A DNA stretch of 64,000 nucleotides from Myxocyprinus asiaticus (Eukaryota; Chordata; Actinopteri; Cypriniformes; Catostomidae), in the NCBI RefSeq assembly GCF_019703515.2, contig NC_059362.1:26495826-26559825 (forward strand), written 5' to 3'. A model generated the notes under the pieces. It had not been told where the DNA came from and did not search any database. It saw only the letters and a list, made by a program, of their open reading frames with translations. Of the stretch, positions 1 to 11,699 are shown one piece after another. A program made the position numbers and the translations under genes. Within the stretch, counting starts at the first letter, position 1. Each line of letters begins with the position of its first letter.

Positions 1-571
1 AGATGGAAGAAAAGCAAAAACAGAAAATGTCTAAATGCTTATTTTGCTTTTAGACCCAAAACAAAACAGGATGTATATGTATATTACATCAAACCAAATG
101 TAACTGATCAAACATGAATCAAGATACTCGCCACTAGGCAAGGCAAGTTTATTGTTAGTTTATTGTTAAATTTAATATTACATCTTCATCGGTAAATCAC
201 GAGACTAAATAGGATTATTAAACTGGCAAAGGGTTTATCAGGTTACTACTGAAGTTTAAAGCTGCATATTGATATTACTGACATTATATTTTGAGATTGG
301 AGTGTGTTGACAGACTCAGCTTATCAGCAAGCATGAGTTTTCACAAATAAAAAGATACAAATCTCCTTTATATACACTGCATTGCGCACTATGCAGAGGT
401 TGTCATACTGAATGTGAACATAAACAGCTTTGACGGGAGATATTAGCTGACTAGCTAACGCTAAAAACAAACCGTTACATACACAAGCACGGCAAACGGT
501 TTTTATAATATTTGTCATAATAACATGGACAAGGACAAGAACCACCTGGAAAGTGAGGTAAAACATACAGT

Positions 572-681
572 AATTACTCACAGAATGAAAAGCAGTACAG
601 AAACCTCCACGATCACTTCGGTCCTCTGACACACTTCCGGTTTCGACGCTGCTGCCCCGCCCACATTTTAAGTCACATGAC
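572..681 (-). promoter_or_regulatory. Possible minus-strand promoter and first exon of a gene lying left of the window
   Basis: Read on the minus strand there is an ordered set of promoter-like motifs: an E-box-type GTCATGTGAC (681-672), a GC box GGGCGGGG (662-655) and an ETS-type CCGGAAGT (640-633). About 50 bp further on comes a donor-like GTGAGT (581-576). This order is typical of TATA-less housekeeping promoters with a short noncoding first exon. In tetrapods the minus-strand neighbour of FOXQ1 is EXOC2, so exoc2 is a reasonable guess, but no coding sequence of it lies in the window. A minus-strand reading frame of 127 codons over 324-707 has no recognisable domain and is not called. Confidence 0.3.
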
Positions 682-689
682 AGAAGGAC

Positions 690-1970
690 ATGAATATGTA
701 TTAGCATAACATGCTCTTGAGCCTTGAAGAAAAGGTGTTCTCTCTCTTACACACCTTTAAATTGTCAGAATTAATGATATGCATTGCTGTATATACTGTA
801 TGCTATAAATCATATGCCTATTTTGTATTTTCAGTTTGGGTCACTGACCAATGTACTACAGGTACTTATAAATATATAAGACAATTTATTATGATGTCCA
901 TGATTAATGTGCATTTAGTGTTAAAGCATTTAATACAAAAGATGATGTTAATGAAAAAAGGCCTACATGATAGGCTACAAAAGAAAACAAATGAAGATTC
1001 AAGATCAGAGTATATTTTAGCAACTTGTATCTATTAACATTCATAGCACTGTAGGGTAAATTCGGATAATGTGAGAGTTTATTTTGCTTTTTTGAATTCT
1101 GGAATTTAATGTGATTTCTACCCAACACTTCAGATCATCAAATGCAACCTTAATCAAATTATAACCAAGTTATGGTAATGTTTACAGACTTGCGTGTGAT
1201 TGATCATGAAATGTAGGCTACTCATGAGAGCTTATTTAATTCACAATAGAAGAATTCTTGTACAGTCAAATATAAAAATATATGAATCAATTTACCGCAT
1301 TGTAAATGAAAGCTAATGTAAAGTGTTACTAATGTGGCTTGAATGAAGAATATTTTTGTATAAATCAGTATCATTGTAGACTATATAGCCTAACAGCAAC
1401 TAAAATGTACATTTTGTGTTGGGTTTCACTTTAATGATGCAACACTCAATTTAACTAATTTATTCAAATTACACAAAGTTCAACATCAAAGTCACTCTGT
1501 GAGATCACATTTTGATTTTGAACCATTTTCACAATGCATATGGCGTTACTTCCACTTGTTCTGGGAAAGCGCTGCACCATAACACCACACAACACAGACC
1601 ACCCAAGCACCATACGCCATAATGCCCTCTCTTATCTCCTTAAACAGTGCAAGGCGGAGATACTTTCCCTCAGATAAGGCCTATCGGGCCCTTGGGAACT
1701 CAAATTTTCAATCATTCTAAACTAATCTGAGAAATCAGATCCAATTTGACATTTCTGCGGTCTCAGCATTCTGTGTTGAATGTGACGGCACCACAGGGGA
1801 TGTTCAGCCGTGTAAACATTTAATGTAACCTCAGCTATTTTCTCAGGAGGGCCACCGTCAAAGATCCATCCAGTTAATTAACAGAGAAAATAAGATAACT
1901 CACTACAGCATGAGTCACAAAACAGCAACAAGACTCAGTCTTAACACAAACATCAGTTTGTGATACTGAA
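690..1970. other. Gene-free AT-rich stretch
   Basis: No recognisable gene, RNA gene or repeat with termini was seen. Reading frames here (e.g. 711-1037) are short, low-complexity and without family resemblance. Confidence 0.5.
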
Positions 1971-1971
1971 C

Positions 1972-2980
1972 AGGGTTCGACAGCAATTGTGGCATAATAT
2001 TGATTACCACAAAAATGTATTTTGACTTGTCCCTTAAAAAAAGCAAAAATCTGGGTTACAGTGAGGCACTTACAATGGAAGTGAATGGGGCCAATCCATA
2101 AACATTAAAAAACTCAAGTTTAGACACAAGCAATATGTGTGTTAACATGATTTTAGTATGATAAAATCACTCACTAACCTTTTCTGCGTAAAGTTATAAT
2201 CAATTTTACAACTTCGTTGCCATGATGATGTCAACAAACCCTAAAATGACCGTAAAAATGATGATTTAAACAACTTTGCAGCTCAAATAATACACAAGTT
2301 TTAACAGAAGAATTAATGTAAGTGCTTTTATAAATTTATAAGATTCACATTTCTACCTTTAAACCCTCCACAAATTAGCCCCATTCACTTTGATTTTAAG
2401 ATCCTTACTGCAAACAAAATTTTTGCTTTTTTTTTTCTCCCCCATTTCTCCCCAATTTGGAATGCTCAATCTCCAATGCACTCTAAATCCTCGTGGTGGC
2501 ATAGTGACTCGCCTCAATCCGGGTGGCGGAGAACGAATCTCAGTTGCCTCCGCCTCTGAGACGTCAAGCCGTGCATCTTATCACGTGGCTTGTTGAGCGT
2601 GTTACTGCAGAGACGTAGTGCGTGTGGAAGCTCACGCTGTTCTCTGCGGCATCCATGCACAACTCACCACACGCCCCACCGAGAGCGAACCACATTATAG
2701 CGACCATGAGGAGGTTAACCCAAGGTGACTACCCACCCTTGCAACCGGGCCAATTGGTTGCTTAGGAAGCCTGGCTGGAGTCACTCAGCACACCCTGGAT
2801 TCGAACTTGTGACTTCAGATGTGGTAGTCAGCATCTTTATTGCTGAGCAACCCAGGCCTCCCGATTCTTACTATCTTTTGAAGAAAAGGACGAGTCGAAA
2901 TAATTTTTTGTGGTAATCAACATTATGCCCCAAATGCTGTCGATTGAGCTTAACTTGAACTGAATATTCCTTTAAACAAA
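1972..2980. mobile_element. Palindromic MITE family A, copy 1 (interrupted by a SINE)
   Basis: The left arm carries GTGGCATAAT, TGATTACCACAA and then AGTGAGGCACTTACAATGG. The right arm repeats these inverted (TTGTGGTAATCAACATTATG) and ends near GAATATTCCTTT. The centre holds a conserved stretch with TGCCATGATGATGT. It is one of four copies in the first 22 kb (others near 4150, 7335 and 21648). There is no coding potential, so it looks like a non-autonomous DNA element with long terminal inverted repeats. A SINE (2428-2863) sits in the right arm, making this copy older than that SINE insertion. Confidence 0.7.
2428..2863 (-). mobile_element. tRNA-derived SINE, copy 1
   Basis: On the minus strand the element starts with a tRNA-like head containing a B box (GTTCGAATCC, complement of 2796-2806) and a damaged A box. 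A roughly 300-bp tRNA-unrelated body follows, ending in an A-tail (the T-run at 2428-2438). It is closely similar to 38939-39385. It lies inside MITE family A copy 1. The order of A box, B box, body and A-tail is that of a Pol III SINE; I do not assign a named family. Confidence 0.75.
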
Positions 2981-3388
2981 ACTGAAAGGAGTCAAGTAAT
3001 GGAGAATGAGAAGATTTTGTCAGATTATGAATAAGGGCTGGGATCCAGTTAGATTTGGTTTAAAATAATGCTAGAAAAACAACAACAACAATGTGCGCAG
3101 AATATTTTAATATTTTAATTCACTTGTACATTCAGATTATAACACGAGCAAATGAAGGAAACAGAAGAATGAGGTGAATTACTCTGGATTATTGTTTTGT
3201 TTGAACATGCCTGTCATTATGTTCCCATGGGGTCCTGTGCCAGGAAATACTATGAATAGGCTTTCTACTACCTTAACATTACCCTAATGCTTCAGCAAGC
3301 AGAACAGTGTTAAAAACAATAAACTCTTGATATCTTTGATAAATTGCCCAAGATTCTACACTGTAACAGGTATGCAGTTTAGAGTAGA

Positions 3389-3470
3389 TAATATAATATA
3401 ATATAATATAATATAATATAATATAATATAATATTATATTATATTATATTATATAGTATAATATAATGAA
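3389..3470. repeat. Palindromic AT pentanucleotide microsatellite
   Basis: A run of TAATA units (about 3389-3433) is followed directly by the complementary ATTAT units (about 3432-3455), so the tract folds back on itself. A short ATTG tetranucleotide run lies just downstream at about 3508-3534. Confidence 0.85.
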
Positions 3471-4149
3471 CAATTCTGAATAATTATTTTCTGATTTTAA
3501 TAATCACTTGATTGATTGATTGATTGATTGATTGAATTCTGCTTGTATTTTTTGCACGTTAGATGCCAGTAAAAACAATCAAATGTTTCTGTTAAAATAG
3601 AAAAAAAAACCTAAAACTAAAAGGGCTTATATGGGTTGCTTATAATTAAAAAAGTAAAGCAAGCTTGAAAAAATGCATTTAAGCATTAACACATTGATAG
3701 AGGCAAAAATTAAGATTATTTTAAGAAATATGCAAAGATAAGTATGGAAAGCAGGTTTCTTGCAATGATAACAGTTGTTAAAACATGATCTTTTTTTCTC
3801 TCTCTCTCTTTCACATACACACAATGCCAGTGATAGATAAGGTTGCTAAGCAGAAATGAACTGATGTGTACAATAGAACTGAACAAACCCTGTGCATTCA
3901 CAAGAGGTAAATGAAACTGTATGTGCCAAACTTGACCGATTGAGGGCGCTCGGAAAGTAGATATTGTCATTGTCGAGTTGTGTTTGTGTCAGGCTCTGGA
4001 TCATATGTCCAAATGTGTATGTGCATTTAAAACTCCATTGTCTTTCAGGAGAGGTGTGTAACCTTCCAAAATGTAAAATGAGGGGTTGGTTGGGTCTCTT
4101 CTTAAAATAAGAAAAATACTGAACATGGAAATGTGATTTACCTTCAAGT

Positions 4150-4735
4150 AAAGGAATATTCTGGATTCAATACAAGTTAAGCTCAACTGACAGCATTTGT
4201 GGCATAATGTTGATTACCACAAAAAACAAAAAAACAAACAAACAAAAAAAAAAAAAAACATATATATGTATTTATATCGAACTTACAGTGAGGCACTTAC
4301 AATGAAATTTTTGGAGGGTTTAAAAGCAGAAATGTGAAGTTTATAATTTTATAAAAGCACTTACATTACTTCTGTTAAAACTCATGTATTATTTCAGCTG
4401 TAAAGGGCTGTAAATCGTAATTTTTACAGTCATTTATTTTAGGGTTTTAGAGTCTGTTGATATTACATTGTAATGGCAATGAAGTTGTAAAATTGACTAT
4501 AACTTTACACAGAAAAAGTTAGTAAGTGATTTTATCACCCTAAAATCATGTTAACACGCATATTGTATATGTTTTGAGGCTATCCTTTTGAAACATTTAC
4601 TTCCATTGTAAGTGCCTTACTGTAACCCAGATTTTTGCTTATTTTAAAGAAAAGGAGGGGCAAATCAAAATAAATTGTTGTGGTAATCAGTATTATACCA
4701 CAAATGCTGTCGATTGAACCTGAAATATTCCTTTA
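4150..4735. mobile_element. Palindromic MITE family A, copy 2
   Basis: This is a complete copy bounded by AAAGGAATATTC on the left and the inverted GAAATATTCCTTT on the right. Both arms carry GTGGCATAATG/TACCACAA and the 'AGTGAGGCACTTACAATG' motif. The internal segment is reversed relative to copy 1 (its TGCCATGATG-type core reads as the complement here). No coding potential. Confidence 0.75.
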
Positions 4736-5060
4736 ACATGACTATATCACAATGTTTATCTAACAGTAAACTAAATGGGTAAAAAAATAAATAATTTTAA
4801 GACTAACATCAGTTTATATTTTATGCTACGCTTACATACAGAGGTAAAAAGCCTATCATGTATCCATGATGGTTGTAATGAATATATGAGCTAGAAAGCT
4901 AAACAGGGTGTTTGAATTTGGCAGGACATTCATCTAAATGCACAACTGTGTGTGTGTCTTTGTGTGTGAGTAATGACCTTTGTATTAAAAGAAGGAAATA
5001 GAGGTTCATTTCCACAATGTGGATATAAAGGGGTACCTGGCAGAGGAAACTGTGAGCGTG

Positions 5061-5062
<2 letters not shown>

Positions 5063-5113
<51 letters not shown>
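5063..5113. repeat. (GA)n microsatellite
   Basis: About 25 uninterrupted GA dinucleotides. Confidence 0.95.
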
Positions 5114-5115
<2 letters not shown>

Positions 5116-5730
5116 TGGGCTCAGTTTTAGCAAGCTTTTGATCCTTTTGGAAAGGGTGGATGAAAGACATCCTGTACTGCAGAGAATGAGAAGAGGAGGG
5201 GTCAAGTCACAATTCAGCAATATATCTTGTGCTTTAGCAAACTCTTCCCATAAATACTAATGCATCATTTCAACTTCTTTCACTAAGATACAAGGTATGG
5301 ATTATGAGTATTATATATGTATGTATGTACAGCCAATAATATACAGATACTATACGATAATATACAGAATATACAAAAATATCCAGATAATATACAATAA
5401 TTAGTACTATATATATTGTCTGTAATATAGGCACCATTTCTTTCTTTCTCTTTCTTCTCTCTCTCTGTCGGACCGAGATTGTATCTCCTCCCACTCTGTT
5501 TAAATCCCTTGGTTTTTTTAAGGCCAATATAAACATGACTGATGTGTCAACCCACTCATAACTCTCTCACCCTCTTGTCTGGCATTAGCAGAGACAACAC
5601 CTGAACTTTGATTAACCTGTAAGTTGTCACATTGCAACACACAGAACACTCACACACACAAACACGGCACGCTAGTTGAAAAATCTTTTGCATATAAATG
5701 AAGTCTCTCCACTATGCTCACATACAGAAC

Positions 5731-6155
5731 AAAAAAATGTTTTTTGATGCTTGTTCAATTTACTTAATTAAAATGAACTAAAGCCACACAATTCTAGAAC
5801 ACTGTCACAGCTTGATTTCACTGTGTTCCATCTATTTTGATTGCTCGTTTCGTTGAGCAAATGCTGTGCTAACCATAGAATAGTTACTAAACTACACTCT
5901 GTAGTGCTTCTTACCAGCATATATTTAGCATGCTAACATTCACTTTCACTAGTTATTACATTAAGAAATAATTTATTTGAGTTACATTGACACATCTAGT
6001 TTTGTTGGGTTTACCCAATTCAACTAGGTTCTTCTTACACAAAGTCTTTGTGTTGAGATTACATAGTAATCTTACGTTAAGAAAACTAATTTCAAACACA
6101 TGGAACCACCGTCCATGATTAAATCAAGTTCAGCCAAAGAGCAATTTTTTTGAGT
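5731..6155. mobile_element. MITE family C, degraded copy
   Basis: The motif TTACTTAATTAAAATGAACT followed by ACACAATTCTAGAACACT is shared with the copy at 44159-44916. The right end TTTTTTGAGT matches that copy's right terminus. The left terminus is not clear. Noncoding. Confidence 0.55.
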
Positions 6156-6892
6156 CTACATATGCATACAGAGGATGGAAATGATGTCAGTGTTTAGACC
6201 CTCCGTAATATCAAAGATTCCTGTAGTGCAGATTACGGGAACATACAGAAGGTCATGGAAATACTTATGACACATTGTTCTCCAACTTTGTGTGTGTGTG
6301 ACCTGAGGGAGAACTGAACTGATAGGAAGAGTATTGGCGGGGTTAGCGATAGAGGGATTAATGGAATGGATGCAAATCAGAAACACAGTAAAATGAAAAA
6401 ACAGTGTTGAAGTTATGTGGACTAAAGCAGTGGAGCCTCTCTGGTGGATGTTCTAACATGTAAAAGAGCATTGTGTTGAAAAAAATGAGTCACGGGCTAA
6501 GGGTGAGAAGACAGGAAAAGAGATTTTTTTTCTCAATGCCCCTCCATGAGCACAGATTAAAAAAATAAAATAAATAAATGTTATGTGTGTTACTGCAATC
6601 AAGATGGTCTTTTGTCTGCAAATGTGTTTTACACTTTTCTCAGCTGTGTGTGTGTGTTGTGGGTTTATCCAGTGAGATGCAACAAGGGACAATGTGGGAC
6701 TATGTAAATTGGGAATAAATTTTCTCCATTGGTTAAATTGCCTTTAACTCCTTTCCCTCCTCCATCAGGAAACAGATTTGTAGAAATTTGCATTATCTAC
6801 TACATTTCATAACCACAACAGTACGAAAATGAATGTTGGTGTAATGGTGTTCCAGGTATACATTAGTCATAGTAATGATCACCAGCAGAGAA

Positions 6893-6916
6893 TACACACA
6901 CACACACACACACACT
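6893..6916. repeat. (CA)n microsatellite
   Basis: Twelve CA units. Confidence 0.9.
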
Positions 6917-7334
6917 GTAATATGTCATTTTTGTACCATTAGCGTGAGCAAAAAGAATTGCAAAAATAATCAACCTATGAATGGCTTATTGTTGTCTCTG
7001 CATTCTAATCAGGAATAGAAGAAAGTATTGTATCATCAAAAAAATAATGATAATACACATCAGTTTTAATGAGATGATGGCTTAAAAGTTGTATTTTTAT
7101 TTTGTAGCTTTTAAAAATACATTGCATAATTTAAAACTTAATTTATAAATAAACTGATGTTTTTTTTAAATGTTATTACAGTAGGCTAAATGATGCTAAT
7201 ACTGATTTGATAAGCCAATGTCTTTCATTCATGTTAGTTAAATAGTAAAAATATTGGCTATAAACTATCACTTAATTAACATCACTTAATTGTTTTTATT
7301 AATTTGAAGCTATGGTCCACATAGGATGTTAATT

Positions 7335-7770
7335 AAAGCAATATTTAGGGTTTAAAACAAGTTAAACTCAATCAGCAGCATATGTGGCATAATGTTGATT
7401 ACCACAACAAAAACAAAAAAACAAAAAAAAATTTCTTTGAAAAAAAAAAAAAAAAGCAAAACTCAACGTTACACTGAGGCACTTACAATTGAAGTGAATG
7501 GGGCCAATTTTTATTATAATTTGAAAAATTGGATACAACTTTACACAGAAAAGGTTAGTAAGCAATTTTATTACACTTAAATCGTGTTAAAATGCATTTT
7601 GTTTATGTCTTGTGGCTATACTTTTAAAATAGCGAGTACTTTAATGTTTACAGATTGGTCCCATTCACTTCCATTGTAAGTGCCTCAATGTAACCCAGAT
7701 TTATTTATTTATTTATTTTTAAATAATGGACAGGTCAAAATTAATTAACTAGTTATCAGTAATCTCACAA
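7335..7770. mobile_element. Palindromic MITE family A, copy 3 (internally deleted)
   Basis: The left arm (AAAGCAATATTTAGGG, GTGGCATAATGTTGATTACC, CACTGAGGCACTTACAAT) and part of the inverted right arm (CATTGTAAGTGCCTCAATGT) are clear. The middle is shortened compared with the other copies and the right end is eroded. Confidence 0.65.
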
Positions 7771-7774
7771 TATG

Positions 7775-9386
7775 ATCTCACAGTCTAGTTTTCAATTTAA
7801 AACATTTGTGAGAAAGCTTACATAGATATTCTAATGGTTTTACAAACCATCTTATACTAGTTTTTTCCATTTGTATTCACTGTACTATCATCAAATTGTA
7901 CATGTTTGTGTTTTTGAGGATATAATGAGTTGCATCCACATTTGGGGGGATTTTTTTTTGGGTTATAACTGTCTTTATTTTGTCTTTGGAAAGTCTTGTT
8001 CTCATCTATTATCCTGGCACTGCTTTCATATGTGTTTATATGGTTATGTGTGTGTGGTCTGGTTGCTCTCCTGCTATAAGTTTGTTTACAAAAGTTCACA
8101 TGGATGGCTGTACAGAGCCTGCGGCCTACATTCCAACACTGTGTGTCATGCACGCAACACAGTCTCTCACTCTTTCTTTCTCGTTCCTTCTCAAACACAA
8201 TTGAATTCACTCCGTTAAAATGTACATCAGTCTATTCAATGCCAATAATAATGTCAGTTAACATTTTTCATTGGATTTTGAATTCTTTCTTTCTTGCCCC
8301 AAATATTCCCAACGTCGTTCTATCTCTTGCTTTCCCTCTCCACGTCTCACTCTCATCTGTAATTAAAGGGAGCGTAGGCAGCTAGCGTGTCTTAAACTGA
8401 ATGGTCGTTACTCATGAAACACAAACATTTGAATGTACAGATGTCTTTAACTGATATGATGGTCCCACCCCTTGTTAGATGTGTGCAGTGCACAATGTGA
8501 GTGTTTCATTCCATTTCTCTCCTGGACTACTGTCTTTTCATTAGGATATCCATGACTTCTCTAATAATAATAAATAAATCAATACATAAATAAATGATTA
8601 TAATTTTATTACTACTAATAATAATAAAATATATACAATCTGTGTATTTTATGTATACCAAAATTAATCCTCATTAAATAAATGATAATGAATCATTTAC
8701 ATGTGTTGATCCTCTCTCCTTTGATTGTTTATATGATCATTTTAGTTTTAAGCTATTTTCTGTTGAGTGTGTCTAAGTGCGTCATGGTTGTCCTCATGGG
8801 CTGTTACTAAAAGGACGTCTAATATTACGGAATCTAATTTTAACTTGTGGCCTCCCTTTATATGAAGTGTCTCCTTTCTTTTTTTAGAGGAATACAGTGC
8901 ATGTATTAAGATGTCTGAAAAGTGTAAATGCCCCTTCTTTACCTAAGGGATGTGGATTCATATGGAGACCTTACATAAGTAATACAATTAACCAGTTTGG
9001 ATTTGATACCAGTAACTCACCTTTCAAATGAAGAAGTCATGTTTTTCCTATAAAAAATGATATGACATTGCTTAGATGATTGATGAAAATGATTGTTGAT
9101 AATGAACTGTGTTAGAATCGATAAATCACAGTCGTGCAGTAAAGATAATGTGTAACTTAGTTTGAAGTCAAAATAATCTAGAATCAATTAAATGCTGTGT
9201 GTGCTAAATCTCTAAGCCTTGATAGCATGATAAAATAAATCTTGAGAATGAAAGCATAAATAATCTCAAGAGAGAAAGCAATTCAGTAGCAGTTATCTCT
9301 TGCATTTTAAACCATGTTAAATCTCAGAGCACCTTTTTAAATATGTGTAAGTGTCTTAATATTAACATTAGGCCTTCATATTTGTA

Positions 9387-9420
<34 letters not shown>

Positions 9421-10228
9421 CTGTATATATATACTGTATATATTTGTTTAATTTTTACATACAGTATGTTTACATTTAAGTTTTTCCTAGTTAGCAAATA
9501 TCCTGAAACCTAACGCATCTCCAAACTATAAATAAAGTAAAAACTACAGATTCAATTTTTTTTTTTTTTTTTACTATTTAAACAAAATCAAACTTTCTAT
9601 TCAAAACTGCTAGACTTTGCCTTAAAAAGAACACATTCTGAGATTTATTTGAAACAATAAAACCGTGACCTCCTATGAACGTTTACTAAAACATTTTTGA
9701 TTTTTGCAACATAATACTGCCATTATCTACATACATTGCAGTAAGTATGTGTGTAAAAAGAATACTATAAATGCTCAACAGTTCCTGAAAACACACTTTG
9801 GACAAATTTAGCCTCATTTGAGGAAGTGCCTTCGCTACTGGGAAAAGCTATAGGTATGTAAACAAACACATAAGTACACAATATCGAATGTAAAAAATGT
9901 CCTGAATGTACTGTACAGTAAAGTGGATTGAATGGAAAATGTAAAAACACAATTCAAATGCAAAGTACAGTAAAAATACATTTACAAATGTATCGACAAA
10001 TGTTCTGAAAGAAAACTTTTTTTTATACCTTCCACTAACCGTAGAGACTGACATGGTCAACTACAGTGTACTGATCTCATCAGAGACAAATTTCTCCTTG
10101 GCCTTTATGAAATGTATATAGTTTTAAGAAATTAGTCTTTCTTTAGGAAAATGTCATTTTGATTCAGAATGTTTGATTATTAAAATGGATTTTAGTTAAA
10201 ACTTTAATATTGCTTAGCAATATATAAC
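7775..10228. other. Gene-free stretch with small microsatellites
   Basis: No gene is recognised. It holds a GT/AT microsatellite at about 9385-9420 and a T-tract near 9559. The reading frames around 7857-8385 are low-complexity and overlap on both strands, and none has homology I can recognise. Confidence 0.5.
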
Positions 10229-10231
10229 AAA

Positions 10232-11693
10232 CAGTGCTGTGGAAAAGTATTTGCCCCCATCCTGATTTCTTCTGTTTTTGTGTATATCTCATCCTAAATA
10301 GTTTCAAAAATTCAAACAAAATCTAACATAAAATAAAGGCAGTCTGAGTAAACACAAAATACAGTTTTTAATTATAAAGTTATTTATTGAAGCAAAACAG
10401 TTATCCAATACCAACTGGGCCTGTATGAAAAAGTATTTGCCCCCTTAGTTACTAAAGCCCCAAAGCTATTAAACTGCATTCATAATGGGGTTCAGCTGGA
10501 ATAGACACACCCAGGCCTGATTACTTCCAGCCCTGTTCAATCAAATCAACACCTAAATAGAACGTTTTCAGCAGCATGAAGTTGGCTAAATGGTCTCACT
10601 CAGTAGCACACTATGCCAAAGTCGAAAGAAATTCCAGAAATGATGAGGAAAAAGGTGATTGAAATACATCAGTCTGGGAAGGGTTACAAAGCTATTTCAA
10701 AGGCTCTGGGACTCCAAAGAACCACAGTGTGAGCCATTATCTCCAAATGGAGAAAACTTGGCACAGTAGTGAACCTTCCCAGATGTGGCGACCTTCCAAA
10801 ATTTCTCCAAGGTCACAGCGACGACTCATCCAGGCAGTCACAAAAAAGCCAAGGACAACATCCTAGGAACTGCAGGCCTTTCTCACATCAATAAAGTTAA
10901 TTGTTCATGAATCCACTATCAGAAAGACACTGGGCAAAAATGGCATCCATGGAAGATGGTGTAAATTAAACACAGAATTCCACAAAAAAATCCATCATGC
11001 CTACGGTCAAGCATGTTGGTGGTAGTGTGATAGTGTGGGGATGCTTTGCTGCTTCAGGGCCAGGACGACTTGCAATAATTGAGGAAACATGAATTCTGCT
11101 CTCTACCAGAAAATCCTAAAGGAGAACGTCTGGTCATCAGTCTGTGAGCTCAAGCACAACTGGATTATGCAGCAAGACAATGATCCAAAGCATAGGAGTA
11201 AGTCCATCTATGAATGATTCAAAAGAAGCAAAATTAAAGATTTGGAGTGTCCTAGTCAAAGTCCTGACTTGAACCCGATTGAGATGCTGTGGCAGGACCT
11301 TAAACAGGCAGTTCCTGCTTGAAAACCTTCCAATGTGGTTGAACTAAAGCAGTTCTGCAAAGAAGAGTGGGCCAAAATTCCACCACAGCATTGTGAAAGA
11401 CTAATCTCCAGTTATCGGAAGTATTTGGTTGCAGTTGCTGTAGCTAAAGGTGGCACAACCAGCTATTAAGGTTAAGGGGGCAGTTAGTTTTTCATATGGG
11501 TGATATAGGTGTTGGATAACTTTTTTGCTTCAATTAAAAAAAAAAACTGTATTTTGTATTTAGTCAGGTTGCCTTTGTTTTGTTTTTTTAATGTTATATC
11601 TCGTTTGAAGATCTAAAAAAAAAAATCTAGTATGAAAAATACACAAAAACAGAAGAAATCAACTATGGGGGAAAATGCTTTTCCACAGCACTG
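10232..11693 (+). mobile_element. Tc1/mariner-like element 1
   Basis: The left terminus CAGTGCTGTGGAAAAGTATT (from 10232) is repeated inverted at the right end (GGAAAATGCTTTTCCACAGC then ACTG, ending 11693). A TA follows on the right; the left TA is mutated. The inverted repeats continue inward past the 'ATTTCTTCTGTTTTTGTGT' motif. The roughly 1.46 kb length is usual for a Tc1 element. The enclosed transposase is broken (see 10613-11470). Confidence 0.85.
10613..11470 (+). pseudogene. Tc1-like transposase pseudogene
   Basis: Translation in shifting frames gives a degraded Tc1-family transposase. It has an N-terminal helix-turn-helix stretch (around 10640-10750, with 'HQSGKGYKAI'-type residues). 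Later come remnants of the catalytic region, including a QQDNDPKH-like motif at about 11170 and an [12 protein letters not shown] motif at about 11262. Several stops and frame changes separate these pieces, so no active enzyme is made. The intact family protein is about 340 residues and catalyses cut-and-paste transposition into TA sites. Confidence 0.75.
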
Positions 11694-11699
11694 TACCTT

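Noticed and set aside
324..707. 127-codon minus-strand reading frame at the left edge
   Set aside because: No recognisable domain; it covers the promoter-like motifs and AT-rich DNA, and its composition looks random.
7857..8385. Overlapping frames of 74-117 codons on both strands
   Set aside because: Both strands are open by chance in low-complexity sequence; no domain or conserved motif.
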